The position numbers and the translations under genes were made by a program. The notes below the pieces were generated by a model. It had not been told where the DNA came from. It worked only from the letters and a program-made list of their open reading frames with translations, and made no database searches. A DNA stretch of 64,000 nt from Nageia nagi (taxonomy: Eukaryota > Pinophyta): the NCBI GenBank assembly GCA_050084985.1, contig JBITNC010000001.1, forward strand, positions 70,680,001 through 70,744,000, read 5' to 3'. Shown one piece after another: positions 35,150 to 46,604 of this stretch; positions within the stretch are counted from its first letter, which is position 1, and every line of letters starts with the position of its first letter.

Positions 35150-35205
35150 ATGGACCCTATTCATATCGACCTAATCCTTGTCCTTGCCAATTACATTTGT
35201 TAAAA
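35150..35205 (-). other. G-patch motif between protease and RT (element C)
   Basis: Reads CNWQGQGLGRYE, then GP after one stop. The aromatic plus GxGLGxxxxG pattern is a G-patch, an RNA-binding motif. The matching WKG-GLGQYEQGP is at 52288-52338 in element D. Confidence 0.65.
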
Positions 35206-35330
35206 TAGTTTAAGAAAAATGTTCTTGATCATGGTGACAAATATTTCATATCATTATTGAAATTTTCTTCATATGTTTGATTGGATATTGTTGACACAGG
35301 ATATACTATTCCTGCATAGATAAACATTGT

Positions 35331-36120
35331 CTAATTAGGTACTTCTCCTAAAGGTATTATTTGTCCAATTACACTAGGTGATTCAGATACTTTACCCACT
35401 TCTTGTGATGAAGGTATATTAAATACCACATCATCTACATCATATTCTCCCATCCCTAAATCCCTTAATTTAACTTTTAATGGATATACATTGGATGAAT
35501 CATTATTAGATGTAGTATTCACTTATTTTGATGAAGAAGCTCCATATTTTTTGTCCAAAGTTTTAGCAACTTTTTCCCAAGTATCTTTATCTTGTATAAC
35601 TATATCACTTTTTCCTTTTATGACTTTAGATTGATTCACATTTTTGTTCATTAATATGGTTGATAAATTAGGAGATGGTAAGGTCACTTTATTTGGATCA
35701 AAAATTAAATTACAATGTGAATAAGGATCTGGATCTTTAAACACACAATGAACTTTATCTTTATAAATGTATTTTAAACATCCATGATAAGTTGATGGAA
35801 CACATTGCATTTCTCTAATCCATGGGCATCCTAAAAGAATGTTGTATTGTATAATATTTCCTTCAATTATATGTAATAAAGTTTGAATGATTTTAGCCCC
35901 TACTGTAATCAGAAGCACTATTGATCCCAAAGTTAAACACACTGCATCATTAAATGCCCTAATTTGTAAAGAAGGAGCTAAGATAGGCGAATTTGATAAA
36001 TTCAAATTTTTGTATGCAGCATCTGAAATTATATTTATAGCTGAACCTTCATCTATAAGAATTCTTTTAAATAATTTTCCATCTACTTTACCTATTATAT
36101 GTAAAGGATGATCAAGTCCG
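35331..36120 (-). pseudogene. Aspartic protease of element C
   Basis: Active-site region LFKRILIDEGSAINIISDAA (about 36075-36020), with D-E-G-S in place of the usual D-S/T-G. Then RAFNDAVCLTLGSIVL, IIQYNILLGCPWIREMQCVP and STYHGCLKYIYKDKVH (36005-35720). The YNILLGxPWI block is typical of Tat-lineage proteases. It is followed by a spacer ending GEVPN. It would cleave the Gag-Pol polyprotein. Confidence 0.82.
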
Positions 36121-36449
36121 TCTGGTCCATCATTATTTAATTTTTCTTATTCGTAGAAGGTGATACTAGGTTGTTGAGATATCCTTAAACTTTCAACTAT
36201 TGAAATAAAATTATCGGGGTTACTAACATCCACTTGAATTACTTGTAGAATTTGATTCATAGCTTCCCTCTAACTCTCAAACTATTGTAGTAATTCAAAT
36301 AAGGTCATCTTAACTGGAGACATTTTTAATTATCATTGAAGAGCACCTTTTATCGAAACTTTAGGTTGTTGTGGAGGAGGTATAGGTTGTATATTAATTG
36401 GGTTTGATATCGATTGATTTTTTTATGAATTATCCTATTTACTCTAATA

Positions 36450-39128
36450 TTATTATGCTCTTGTAGCTATATCAATCATATGTATTGAATCATCTATAGT
36501 TCCTATAAATGGTATATCCTTATTATTCCATGTATAGTTCATTTGGTTTGGGATAATTGCCACATTGTTAGCCTGATGTGAAGGTAAGGGGTTTTGATAT
36601 ATCCCTAAATTTTGATTCAAAGGCACAACAGGATTATCCACATCTATTTTTTGACTATCTATCAAGTCTTGAATTTTATGTTGTAAAGTTCGACATTTAT
36701 TTGTATTGTCCTTTTTGCCTATGATAAGCACAAAATTCATTCTCCTTATACCATTTGCTTCCTTTAGCATTAGGATTTTCAGGTTTTATATCAGGTAATG
36801 TAATCATACCATTATCACATAATTTTTTAAGTATTTCAGCTAATGGTTCTGATAATGGGGTAAAATTTCTTTTAGGCTTAGGTTCAGCATTTTCTTCGAT
36901 TTTTGAAGATTGACCAAAATTTTCTATCATAGCTATTTGATTATTTTGTGGTTGTTTACTAATATTTTCATATTGATTACCTTTTTTGTATTCTTTTTCT
37001 TAAGTTTTAGTTCTCCATCTTAAATTTTAACTATTTCTATAACTACTGCCTGAGCAATAGCTTCTTCAAAAGTTTTATGTTGTTGAATTTGGAGAACACT
37101 GGCTATTGGTCTTAAACAACTTTGAATAAATAATTTAACCAATTCTTCTTGTGGTATTGTATAAGGCATATTAGTGAGTATAGCCCGCCATCTTGAGATG
37201 TAATCTTGTATAGTTTCATCAAGAAACTATTGTAATCTTATAAGATCAGTAATTGAAGATCTTTCTTTAATATTGATTCTAAAATGTTTAAGAAATTGAT
37301 TAGCCAATTGTTCAAATGTATATAAACTATGCATAGGTAAACTATTATACCAATCCAAAGCTTGGCTTGTGAGTGTCATAGGAAATATATGTAACATTAA
37401 TGAGTCGTCATTGGCTATCTAATAGCTAGAAAATGTAAATTTTCTCAAATGTTCTTTAGGATCTTCTCTTCCCTTAAATGATTCTATTTTTGGAAATTCA
37501 AACTTATATGGTAGTTTCTTTTTTGGAACACTTGGATGAATAGGCTCATTGCAAATATTTTTATAATTTAACTTTTGAAGTCCTTGAACATTCATTTCTC
37601 ATTTTATAAAATCCTTCATAAAGTCTTCTAATTCTTTATCGATTCTACGACCTTGAGTGTGTCTATGATATCTTCGAGTATTCGAATCCTTTTTCGAAAT
37701 TGATCTTGAAGTGTAAGACTCATAGTCAGAAGAAAACTCTGATGGTGGTGGAGGTAATATTTTAAGAGGTGAATGATGTCATAGAATAGGGATTTTAGGA
37801 GGTTTTTGGGATATACCTTTTCCATATAGATCTTTTCCTTTGTAATCAGGTTGTGTTGTTTGATTTTGGGTTTGTTCAACCCAATTTTTAATGGAATCTT
37901 GCTTTTGTTTATCATATAATTTTTGCATTTCTAGTTCTTTATCCATTTTCTTTTGTAATAAAATGGCTATCTCTTTATCCATCACTTCTTGTTTGTTCAA
38001 GTAAGGATCTCGATATCTTTGTATTTGACTTCCTTTAGGAGTTTTAGGTTTCAAATTTTTTATTTTTTGATATTCATCCCACTGTCTTTATTTTTCTTTC
38101 TCCATACGTAGATATTGTTCCCTTCTTATTTTTTCATTCTCTAATTCTTTAAGTTGTAATTCCTGTAAATGAAGTTGAATCTCATGTTCTTTATGAAGTA
38201 TTTTCTTTTCTTATTCTAGGAACTCATTTCTTTCTTTGTTTGCTTGTTCTTGTTCTATGAATTTCCTTTTATCTCTAAGAATTTTATCTTCCATTTCTTT
38301 TAATTTATTTTCTTGTTCTTGAATTTTAATGAATTCATTAACTTTTCTATTTTCTTCCTTTAGAAGATATTGCATCTTTGTGGCCTTTTTAATATCATCA
38401 GCATACATTTTCATGAATTTTTGACCAGCTTTTGTTTTATATAATCATCATTCTTTTAGTTCTTCATAAGAAGGTATCTCTTCCATTTTAAACTTAGATG
38501 TCCTTCTATGTAATCCTCCATTTGAAGAATAAGAATTTTTTGTTTGCTTCATTGAAGGAGCTCTTTGGGATAAATTACTTGTAGGTATTCCTACTTCATT
38601 TTCTCCTAATTCGAGAGATTTATGAGAAAAGGAAGATCCCTCTTTTCGAATTAAAGAACTAACTTTTTGACCATCTGATAATTGATGAATGACTCTTTCA
38701 TATTTAACTTTATGTGGCTCAATCTCTGGTACCGCTATGGTTTCGACCTGAGATTTATCCTCGTCAATTTCTAAGTTATCATGCCTTTGATTTAGTTTTT
38801 CTACATCTCCTGATAAACTAGAAGACATCTTAGGAATAGCCCTATAATTAGCTAGGCGATGATGAATTTTAATTAACTCTTCATCTAACACTTGCATTCT
38901 AGCCTTGGTAATAGGATCTTCTATACTTTGTCTTTGCAATCTAGATTGATCATAACCGCAATCCCAATCTTTACTTTCATAACGAACTACCTATGGATCT
39001 AATTCATCTAAAGGAGGTGGCCTCCTAACCAAAGACTCTATCAGATCCATATTGTTTGGATCTATTTCTTGTATTTCAAATGGGTGTTCTCACATTTTCT
39101 TAGCGGTCATACTTCTAGTTTGAACCAT
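36450..39128 (-). pseudogene. gag: gag of element C (long, with coiled coil)
   Basis: Starts MVQTRSMTAKKM at 39128 with a stop 12 codons on. The N-terminal region (38939-38448 open) is followed by a long charged coiled-coil stretch rich in K, E and Q (about 38414-37800). The Gag core is LPYKFEFPKIESFKGREDPKE, LMLHIFPMTLTSQALDWYNS and LPMHSLYTFEQLANQFLKHF (about 37530-37290). Then PQEELVKLFIQSCLRPIASV. The end has a Cys/His motif, FCAYHRQKG...CRTLQHKIQDLID (about 36770-36650). At about 890 codons it is long for Gag, as usual in Tat elements. Several frameshifts break it. Confidence 0.85.
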
Positions 39129-41024
39129 TTTTTTTTTAGATATTATAAACAACCATCGTAAAAAAGAAACTCTATTTTTATCTTTTATATTATGTTTTCG
39201 AGAAAATAATTTAATGCACAAACATCCTATATGCAAACTTACTTTTAACGATGTGATTATCTTTTTAACTTTTTCACATATTTTTAATGTCTAAGTTAAA
39301 TGAACGATATGAGTTGTTCATTTTTAATCTTTTTAATTTTCCTAGTTTATTTTGACTAGAAAAGTGTTAAATAAGGTAGGTTGGGTAATTCTAAGTAATG
39401 TTTACAAGTCTCTATGGCTTTTGGCTTGGTTCTAGATGAGTCTCCTTTTTTGACTCCTACCTAAAGGAAAGTCACCTTGATCATCACCTCCAAGTGTAAC
39501 TGGCTCTATGGCTTCAAGTGTGTTATGTCGGTGGGTACAAAGAAGTAAGAATTAATGGTTGGTAGTGACATCCAACTTGTTAATGTTCAATTATTCCTTT
39601 AAGGCCTTATGAAATGCATTTAAACAAGTAAAATACATTTATGCATACTACCCTCCCAAACATTCATGTCCATTTACTTATCTTATTTTAATGTGATACA
39701 ATCAAAAATTTATTTCAAGTGGACTTTGACCTTAATAAACCCCGTTGTTCTTTTTTAATTATAATATGATTCATTATCCAACCTCTTAATGATGTTCATT
39801 AACTCCTTCCAGCTATGGAAGTTTTATATGTGATAGATTCCCTCTTCTTAGTAGTCACATATCCCTTCGACCTCCAATGGAGTGGTAAGAGCAGACTTAG
39901 TAAAAAGCCATTAAGTGTAGATAAATTAATTAAGTGAGGTTCAATTATTCCTCCAAGAGTCACATATCCCTTTGACCTCTAATGGAGTGGTAAGGGCAGA
40001 CATCTTTAAGAGTGTTAATGTGAAGTATATTTCTAAATAAAATGTGCATAAATTTTACCTCTTTCACTTAACTTATTTCTGATCACTTAAGATCGCTTAA
40101 AGCGCAAAAGTGAGAGCATACTTTGTTAAGTGAAAGTACTTAGTGTATTTGAATCCCTCCAATTCATTAACCTTTTAATATGATTTACACTACCCAAAAC
40201 TCAATTTATTTTCCTTAAGTTCATTCCTTTTAATATGATTCATTTACTCCTTCCAATTGTGGAAGTATTATGTGTAGTAAATTACCTCCTCTTACTAGTC
40301 ACGTATCCCTTCGACCTCCAATGGAGTGGTAAGGGCAAACTTGGTAAGAGGTCATTATGTGTGGGTAAATTAACTAAATTAATGATAGTGGGAATGTGAA
40401 AGAAAAGAAAAAATAATTACTCCTTCTTATCAGGTCTATTCTGGTCACCTAAAATCGCATGAAGCACAAAGGGAGAGCATAAGTAGACAAGATAAAAAGT
40501 ATTAATGTGTATGTACCCTTCACCCAAAACATGAAAATAAATACATAACATTATACATAAATTAAATTAATAAAAAATGCATTTAACCTTTTCCACCCAT
40601 TCTTATATGCATTCTAGGCAAAGGAATCACATTCAAAAGTATCCTTCCATTTTAACAATATATTATATATTTTATTTTATTTTTTTAGAAATAACAAAAG
40701 GAGATAAAACAACTTGAAATATGAGTCATCGACATTTAAACAGAGATCGCTAGCATTTATTCTGATTCATCGATGTCTGATTCCAATCACTGGTGTTTAT
40801 AATGAAATTGCTGACATTTAGTCTGGATTATTTTGTAAATCATTGGCATTCCTTTTGAGTCGCCAATGTCAGATTCCAATTACTGGCATTTCTACAATAG
40901 ATTTTCTAAAAAGCACAGAATGCAAAATTTAAAGTTAGTATATGGAAAAATTCAAATAAACTAGATAACAAAAAGGTAAAATCATTTTTAACATAAACAA
41001 AAAACCTCCCTATCAATAATGGAA
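39129..41024 (-). other. Untranslated leader of element C with hairpin repeats
   Basis: 1.9 kb between primer site and gag. The phrase CTTCGACCTCCAATGGAGTGG (minus strand contains CTCCATTGGAG) occurs near 39865, 39970 and 40308. A second small hairpin, CTTCCA-GCTA-TGGAAG (39806-39821), recurs near 40248. The 120-bp neighbourhood of 39800-39920 is repeated at 40245-40365. Element D has related repeats at 47340-47640, so the feature predates their split. Confidence 0.7.
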
Positions 41025-41044
41025 GGGCCCTCCTACTAGTGCCA
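41025..41044 (-). other. Primer-binding site of element C
   Basis: Minus-strand TGGCACTAGTAGGAGGGCCC, 3 bp inside the LTR. D has TAGCTCTAGAAGGAGGGCCC at the same place. The shared core suggests TGGCNCTAG(A/T)AGGAGGG. The cognate tRNA was not identified. Confidence 0.75.
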
Positions 41045-41047
41045 GAA

Positions 41048-41897
41048 TGTTGCAGTGAAAATAGAGCTGGAATGTAGAATAACATAAAATATAATTATTC
41101 TTAAATTTTCACTAAACCTCAAATTATGTAAAATAGGTATAAAATGCTTGTAATTATAAATTGATATTGATTTTCAGCTCAAACTACAATTTGCCCTTGG
41201 AAGGGACTTTTACAAATGCCATTTGCCAAAATGAGAGTATTAGATCTTCATTGTTTTTTATTTGCTTGCTTCTCTCCTTGATATGGACAACCTGTAAATC
41301 CTACACACATGCAAAAGACAATAACATCAAAGCATCTATGTATGACATGTATTAAATTGAAACTAGCATAAAATAATAAAAGGCATGAGCTCACATGATT
41401 TTGGCAGCATTACCCTACTTCAAAGAATTGGTCAAGATGGGTCTCTATTGCTTTGTATTGGCTTGTATTTATAGATTTTGGGTGAGATTTTCCAAGGCTG
41501 GTAAGGGGAAGTGAAAAGCCACCGTAGGTCATAACTGACCCCCTCTATCCACATCATCTTGGAATAATGAAACATTTCAACTTTCTCTTACTATTTTGGT
41601 TTCTTATTTGGCTGTTACAGAGTCACTGACGATTACTAGGCGAATATCGATGATCACCTCAAAATGTTGATGACTATTTTGGGTCGCTGGCGACTAGTTT
41701 TCAATTTTTGTAACAGTATTAAAATGACCACCAAATAGTCAATTTTACCTAAAAAGAGTCATGTGACCACCCATTTTGCATGTACTCAATGGGAGCTATC
41801 TAATAATATAGTTTTTTAAACCTATTTTATATTGTCGTGAAGAGTTATGATTATTTCAATGTTTACTAGTTAAAAGGGACATTTTTAGGTGTCTACA
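41048..41897 (-). repeat. Element C 5' LTR
   Basis: 850-bp direct repeat of 23984-24833, TGTTGCAG to GTCTACA. TATAAATAC on the minus strand at 41465-41473 is the likely promoter driving gag-pol. Confidence 0.95.
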
Positions 41898-42607
41898 CTA
41901 TAATCACTAGATTCTTATAGCATACTTAGATCCTCACATATTCAAACAAAAATTATTCACCATTATGAGATCATACAATTGCATATAAAATTTGAAATTG
42001 CATAATGTAAAACTATAAACTATCAATCTCAAATACACAATAAGATCAACACAATGATTTTACCCTAGTTCACCCAATGTGGGCTAATCTAGCATGTAAT
42101 TGGAGCCTTCTCTTCTTATTATCTATGAACATTACAATATTACATGCATAGAGAAACACCATCAACATAATGTCAATACAATCTCCTATAATTATTGCAA
42201 TCTCCTACAACAAGAAGAATAATTTCATAACTATAAAAACTCTAGAATAACTCTTGACCTTCCTTGAAATTGTACAATTCAAAATCATAAAACTCTCCCT
42301 TATTACCTTTTTATAGAACCAATAGTAGCACATCCCATAAATAAGCTTGGAATCATCTCCAAGACTCTAGTTGAAAATAATGAACCACTCAATTACCCAA
42401 AATGTTGATGTTCCTTCAATTACCCTTATTGACTCATCAAGGTGCATGTTGTTAATAGCCTAAATACAATATAGCACACCATTGGTGGTGTGATTTTATA
42501 TGTAGATCAACTCTATATTTTATTCTTAGGTTTATCTCCAAGCATAGATAACTCTAGAATGAGCATCACTCCTAAAATGAAAACCTAACATGATCCAATT
42601 TGGATCA
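41898..42607 (-). repeat. Element B 5' LTR, main part
   Basis: CTATA (41898-41902, right duplication of C) leads straight into TAATCACTAGATTC, matching the 3' LTR of B from 18544 on, and ends GATCCAATTTGGATCA. Confidence 0.88.
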
Positions 42608-42612
42608 TCTCT

Positions 42613-43889
42613 CCTAAGGCATGTTTGAGCATGAGCCAAATCATCACATCATCCCAATGGTAGGATTTTCAATCCACCAATTGGGGTTTCTATATGGATT
42701 GGAATTTATTTAAATGTTTTAGAAAGTAAACTTAGAATAAGATAAGTGCAAATGAAAAAAACTTGCTCAAAATGTAAACAAAAACTTAACACCAATCTTA
42801 CAGTATTTTGAAATTAGACATTGCTTTAGTGATAATGCAATTTACATAAAAATCTTAGGATATGATGCAAGTACTTAATTAAGAGAGAAATATTTATATA
42901 TAATAATTTTCATTTAGTAATCTAATTTATTCTTGGTTCAATTTAAATCTTATATTTTTAGTAAAGGTTCATTTTAATGTAAGATAAATTTTGACATACC
43001 TTTTCTAGTTTCACTAGATGATGATGTTAGTCAAGCATTTACAAGGTAAGGATCAATCTATATGGGTGTAGATCATTTTACAAGGGTATCATAGGTACCC
43101 CCTATAGGAAGTTATCTTGAATGGGGGAGGCTCCCACTTTGGCTATGAACTCTGAGTATGGGTTAGGTCATGGAGAGAAGGTCCACATGCCTGGTAGATT
43201 CCTAGGATTGGGAAATTAATGCTTAAAATATATATGACAATGCAAGTTTATATGAATATGCACTTCTAATCCCTTCATAATTTTTTGGCAACCCCCCCAA
43301 ATATGAATTTTCACTTCTTTTTTTTTGGAAGTTAAAGTAATACAAGTTATACTTTTTAGATGAATACAACAATGAGTAAATAATTCCCAATAGCAAGGGA
43401 AATCCTTCTTCAAGACTTTATTTTATATCCAAACTAAGATTTCTTATGTATGCATTAATTACCCTTAATATGGATTGAAAATTCACTAAGATCAAGGAAT
43501 TTATAGTATGCAAGAAGCAATGAAATGATATTGACTAGGTGCTTGAAGTAACTCAAATGCTTACCTAGATAAGAATGTTCCTTCTTGCTCCAACATTGTG
43601 TAATAAAATTTTGGTTACAAGTCCCTCATTAGAGAGATATCTCAAATAAATGCCAATAATCAAAGTAAATTTGAAAATAAAAATAGATCAACACTTTCAA
43701 AATGAGTGTGATTAAATGATCATAGGCCTTTACATTGTTCTACTATTTTGTGATAAGCCAAACTTGCATTCCTAGTACAAAAATATAGTACTATGCAAAC
43801 AAACCATACTTAACTATTCTAAAACATGGCTTTGGATTGTGTTTAGTTTGATGTTACCTAAGAAAAATGTACCTTTATTTTTAAATATA
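42613..43889. other. Spacer with no recognisable gene
   Basis: AT-rich sequence between element B and a degenerate minisatellite. The minus ORF at 43216-43413 has no recognised motif. Confidence 0.45.
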
Positions 43890-44085
43890 GTGTACTTCAC
43901 CCTATATGTAGTTCATTGTGATGTAGACTCTATGGCTCCAAATGTAATGCATTTCATCCTAGACATAATATGTTTCACATCAAACATGATGCAATTTATA
44001 CTAAATTCAATGTGTTTTATGCCATAATTTTTGGCCTTCCCATATGTAGTTCATTTTGCACCAAATTTGGTGCATTTTATTTGCA
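43890..44085. repeat. Degenerate ~30-bp tandem repeat
   Basis: Variants of CAAATGTAATGCATTTCATC, CAAACATGATGCAATTTATAC, AAATTCAATGTGTTTTATGCC and CCAAATTTGGTGCATTTTAT follow one another with about 30-bp spacing. Confidence 0.65.
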
Positions 44086-44402
44086 TATATTTTTGAAACA
44101 TATGATCGAATTGGACAAATAACCCTTGACTCATACATGTAGTGCTTCTAGTACCAGACACAATGGGTTACTTCATTTTATAGAAAATAATATATCTAAA
44201 TTATAAGTTTTGTAGATATAGTTCATCCTTTTTGAGAGGATTTCCTACCCAAAAATCACTTCAATTTTCCCATTAGATCACAAGAATTTACAATTTAATC
44301 CAATTTTGATGGGTAAATTTGAAAATCAATAAAATAGGGTTTTGAAGTGAAACTTCTAAAGATAATCAAAACACCAAATCCAACTAGGGATGAGTGTTCA
44401 TG

Positions 44403-44417
44403 TCAGGTTCACCAATT
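44403..44417 (-). other. Primer-binding-site relic of another LTR element (E)
   Basis: Minus-strand TGGTGAACCTGACATG matches the TR-GAG1 primer site in its first 13 bases. If real, a 5' LTR should start near 44420 and run right. I found no second LTR copy in the window. Confidence 0.4.
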
Positions 44418-44560
44418 AATATGGACTAGAATTCTTTTTATTTATACACCAAAAATACATAAATGCATTAATACACATAAGAAATCAATTCAACATAACA
44501 TATGCTCCAAAGTTTAATTGAGATGTTAGGATAAATATGTGATTCAAACCTTGTATTTTT

Positions 44561-44632
44561 CTTTAAAAATATATTACAATGTTAGAAAAGACCTAAACTT
44601 TAAAAATATATTACAATGTTAGAAAAGACCTA
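44561..44632. repeat. 36-bp tandem duplication
   Basis: CTTTAAAAATATATTACAATGTTAGAAAAGACCTAAA-type unit occurs twice in direct succession, nearly unchanged, implying a recent local duplication. Confidence 0.85.
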
Positions 44633-45762
44633 AATGCATCTAAAAAATGTAGGGGGGCTCTAATTTGAGCCACATTAAGGCACATAATGAGCTCAAGGTG
44701 AGTTTCCTCACCCCAAAAGGAAATGTGATCCTCCTACCCCCAAATCAATGGAGGTAAAGAATAGAATAATTCCTATTATGCAATGTGAAAATGCCTATAT
44801 GTATTCTCAAGCAATTATGATAGTATATTGACTAATTTAGATAAATATTTTTAAGTATTTTAACAAATATAGCATTCAAATACTATAATTCTAAATTCAA
44901 ATAGTTTCAAACCCTAAGGATAATCAAGAAATATAAAATTCCTTATATATTAAGGATACAAGGATATCCAAATGATTTAAACTAAATTGTAACCATAAAT
45001 ATATAAAATGAATAGAAAAATATAATTTAGTATGAACTTTAGCTTAGAATTATTATATATGAAAAAAACCTATGAATAAATAATAAATCTAATCAAGGAT
45101 ACAACTCCACCAAGATCAACCTAATTCTATGGTTGAAAGCTCTCTAAATATGAAATCCATCACTAAAGCAACACAATATTGTAATATGATATATAATTCA
45201 CCACTAGATTTTACCCCAATTGATGTACCATGAAGATCTTGAGCATGGTGTGGCAATAAATCCTTAAAAAATATTGAAACCCTTGAGTAATCTTTAAAAA
45301 CCCTAACTTAAATTCTTGGAGCAAATTAGGATCAAAATCACAAGTGCACAAATTGAACAAATGAGCTAGGAGAGGGAATTCTAATTTTATATTGAGATAT
45401 ATAGTTCCCTTGATAACTTAAATTAGGTATCTATATTATACGAATTTACACTTTAGTTAGCCTTTAAGTCAATTATTATTCCCCTTGAACACTTAAGTGT
45501 TTTTAATTATTTTTTGAATATTTTGATAATTACTTTTGATCATTTTGAACAATAGAATTAAATAATATTATGAACTAAGCATACATAATGAAATTAATTT
45601 ATTCCTTCAAAAAATAGTATTTTTAAGTATCTACAACATATAGGATTATGTTATTTCTAGGGGGAGTATGTACCAACCTACCCAATTCATGATTTTTTAT
45701 AACATCATTTTCTATATTGGATAGTATCATTGACATTGTGATGATGTTTTTACAATGCTTAC
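44633..45762. other. AT-rich flank of element D, possibly an LTR remnant
   Basis: No ORF with similarity. CTAGGGGGAGTATGTACCAACC at about 45656-45677 looks like a plus-strand polypurine tract and LTR start. If so, D landed about 90 bp into that LTR. CTTAC (45758-45762) should be D's left target duplication. Confidence 0.35.
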
Positions 45763-46581
45763 TATAGACACCTAAAAATGACCCCTCTTTCAATAAATAA
45801 AATAAGGGGATAAAAATTTAAACAAATAAAAAAGTCTGTTAGACCTCTCCAATTGTTGAAGTTCCAATACAGTTTTAAGCATCTAAATAGATCTTTGACG
45901 TCTGATACCTAATCAGTAGTGATCCTACAAATAGAAAAATCAAAAGAAAAATAGAAAAATTAGGGCACCCAAGGAAACAAACCAATGGATAAAAGATTAT
46001 TCATCCTGGATTCTCTACATTTCCTACATAGATAGAGTTAGAATTTTATAAATTAAACCCTCTCCTAAGGAGAAAGAGATATCTAAGTTTTTACAACAAT
46101 ACTTTGCTAGAATACATTTAGAATGATAGTGGGTAATTTCATTCAATTTTTTATGCTTTCATACTTGTATTATGTTATACTTTTATGTATTTCAACTATG
46201 TGAGTAGGTATGATTGATATGTTTCTTGCTTGCATGTGTGCAAGATTCGTAAGTGTATGGTAGTTGGTTTGAATAGAAGAGAGCCAAAGAAGATATAAGC
46301 AATCAAAGATCATCATCAACCTTTTCTTGCAAGTTTTGGAGACACTATTGAAGGCTTGTAGATAGTGATATGCTCATTCAAAGGAGGCCTAAGGGACCCT
46401 ATATCTCCCTTCACTATAATTAAAAGCCTTTACTATACAATGAACTATTGTACATCACAAATTGATATGAGATTTCTCATTATAAACTAATTATTATGGT
46501 TTATACCAAATATCAATAAAGGTTTTGTTGGTTGTAACATATCTTGTTTTGCATGCTTACAAGGTTTTTTTTGGGTAAACA
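45763..46581 (+). repeat. Element D 5' LTR
   Basis: Starts TATAGACACCTAAAAATGAC (TG decayed to TA) and ends GGGTAAACA. The first ~190 bp match 63814-64000. The box TACAAATAG (45926-45934) is a decayed form of TATAAATAG in the 3' LTR. Confidence 0.85.
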
Positions 46582-46584
46582 TTC

Positions 46585-46604
46585 TAGCTCTAGAAGGAGG
46601 GCCC
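46585..46604 (+). other. Primer-binding site of element D
   Basis: TAGCTCTAGAAGGAGGGCCC, 3 bp inside the LTR, matching C's site in the AGGAGGGCCC part. TGG has decayed to TAG. Confidence 0.7.

Larger units (their letters stand above)
23984..41897 (-). mobile_element. 17.9-kb Tat-lineage Ty3/gypsy element C with accessory ORFs
   Basis: Two 850-bp LTRs, an exact CTATA duplication (23979-23983 and 41898-41902), a primer site at 41025-41044 and a polypurine tract at 24834-24847 define a complete insertion. On the minus strand the order is leader, gag, protease, G-patch, reverse transcriptase, RNase H, archaeal-type RNase H, integrase, ORF3. A PMD ORF with an intron lies on the plus strand next to the 3' LTR. 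The second RNase H and Cys/His Gag motif indicate the Tat/Ogre branch. By eye the LTRs differ at about 35-40 sites, mostly transitions. It shares tips and gene order with element D. The ORFs are broken, so it is not autonomous now. Confidence 0.92.
18539..42607 (-). mobile_element. Old Ty3/gypsy element B, split by element C
   Basis: A minus-strand element has its 3' LTR at 18539-19254, coding region at 19490-23930 and an initiator-Met-type primer site at 23961-23972. Its 5' LTR is split into 23975-23983 and 41898-42607. Element C sits in the gap with duplication CTATA. The order gag, protease, reverse transcriptase, RNase H, integrase is the Ty3/gypsy order, and the Met primer site and protein style fit a chromovirus-like lineage. 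The LTRs are clearly more diverged than those of C, as expected for the older, host element. Left flank CCTCT (18534-18538) and right flank TCTCT (42608-42612) differ at one base and may be its decayed duplication. Confidence 0.88.

Noticed and set aside
43839-44027. 62-codon plus ORF
   Set aside because: It lies on a degenerate 30-bp repeat and has no homology.
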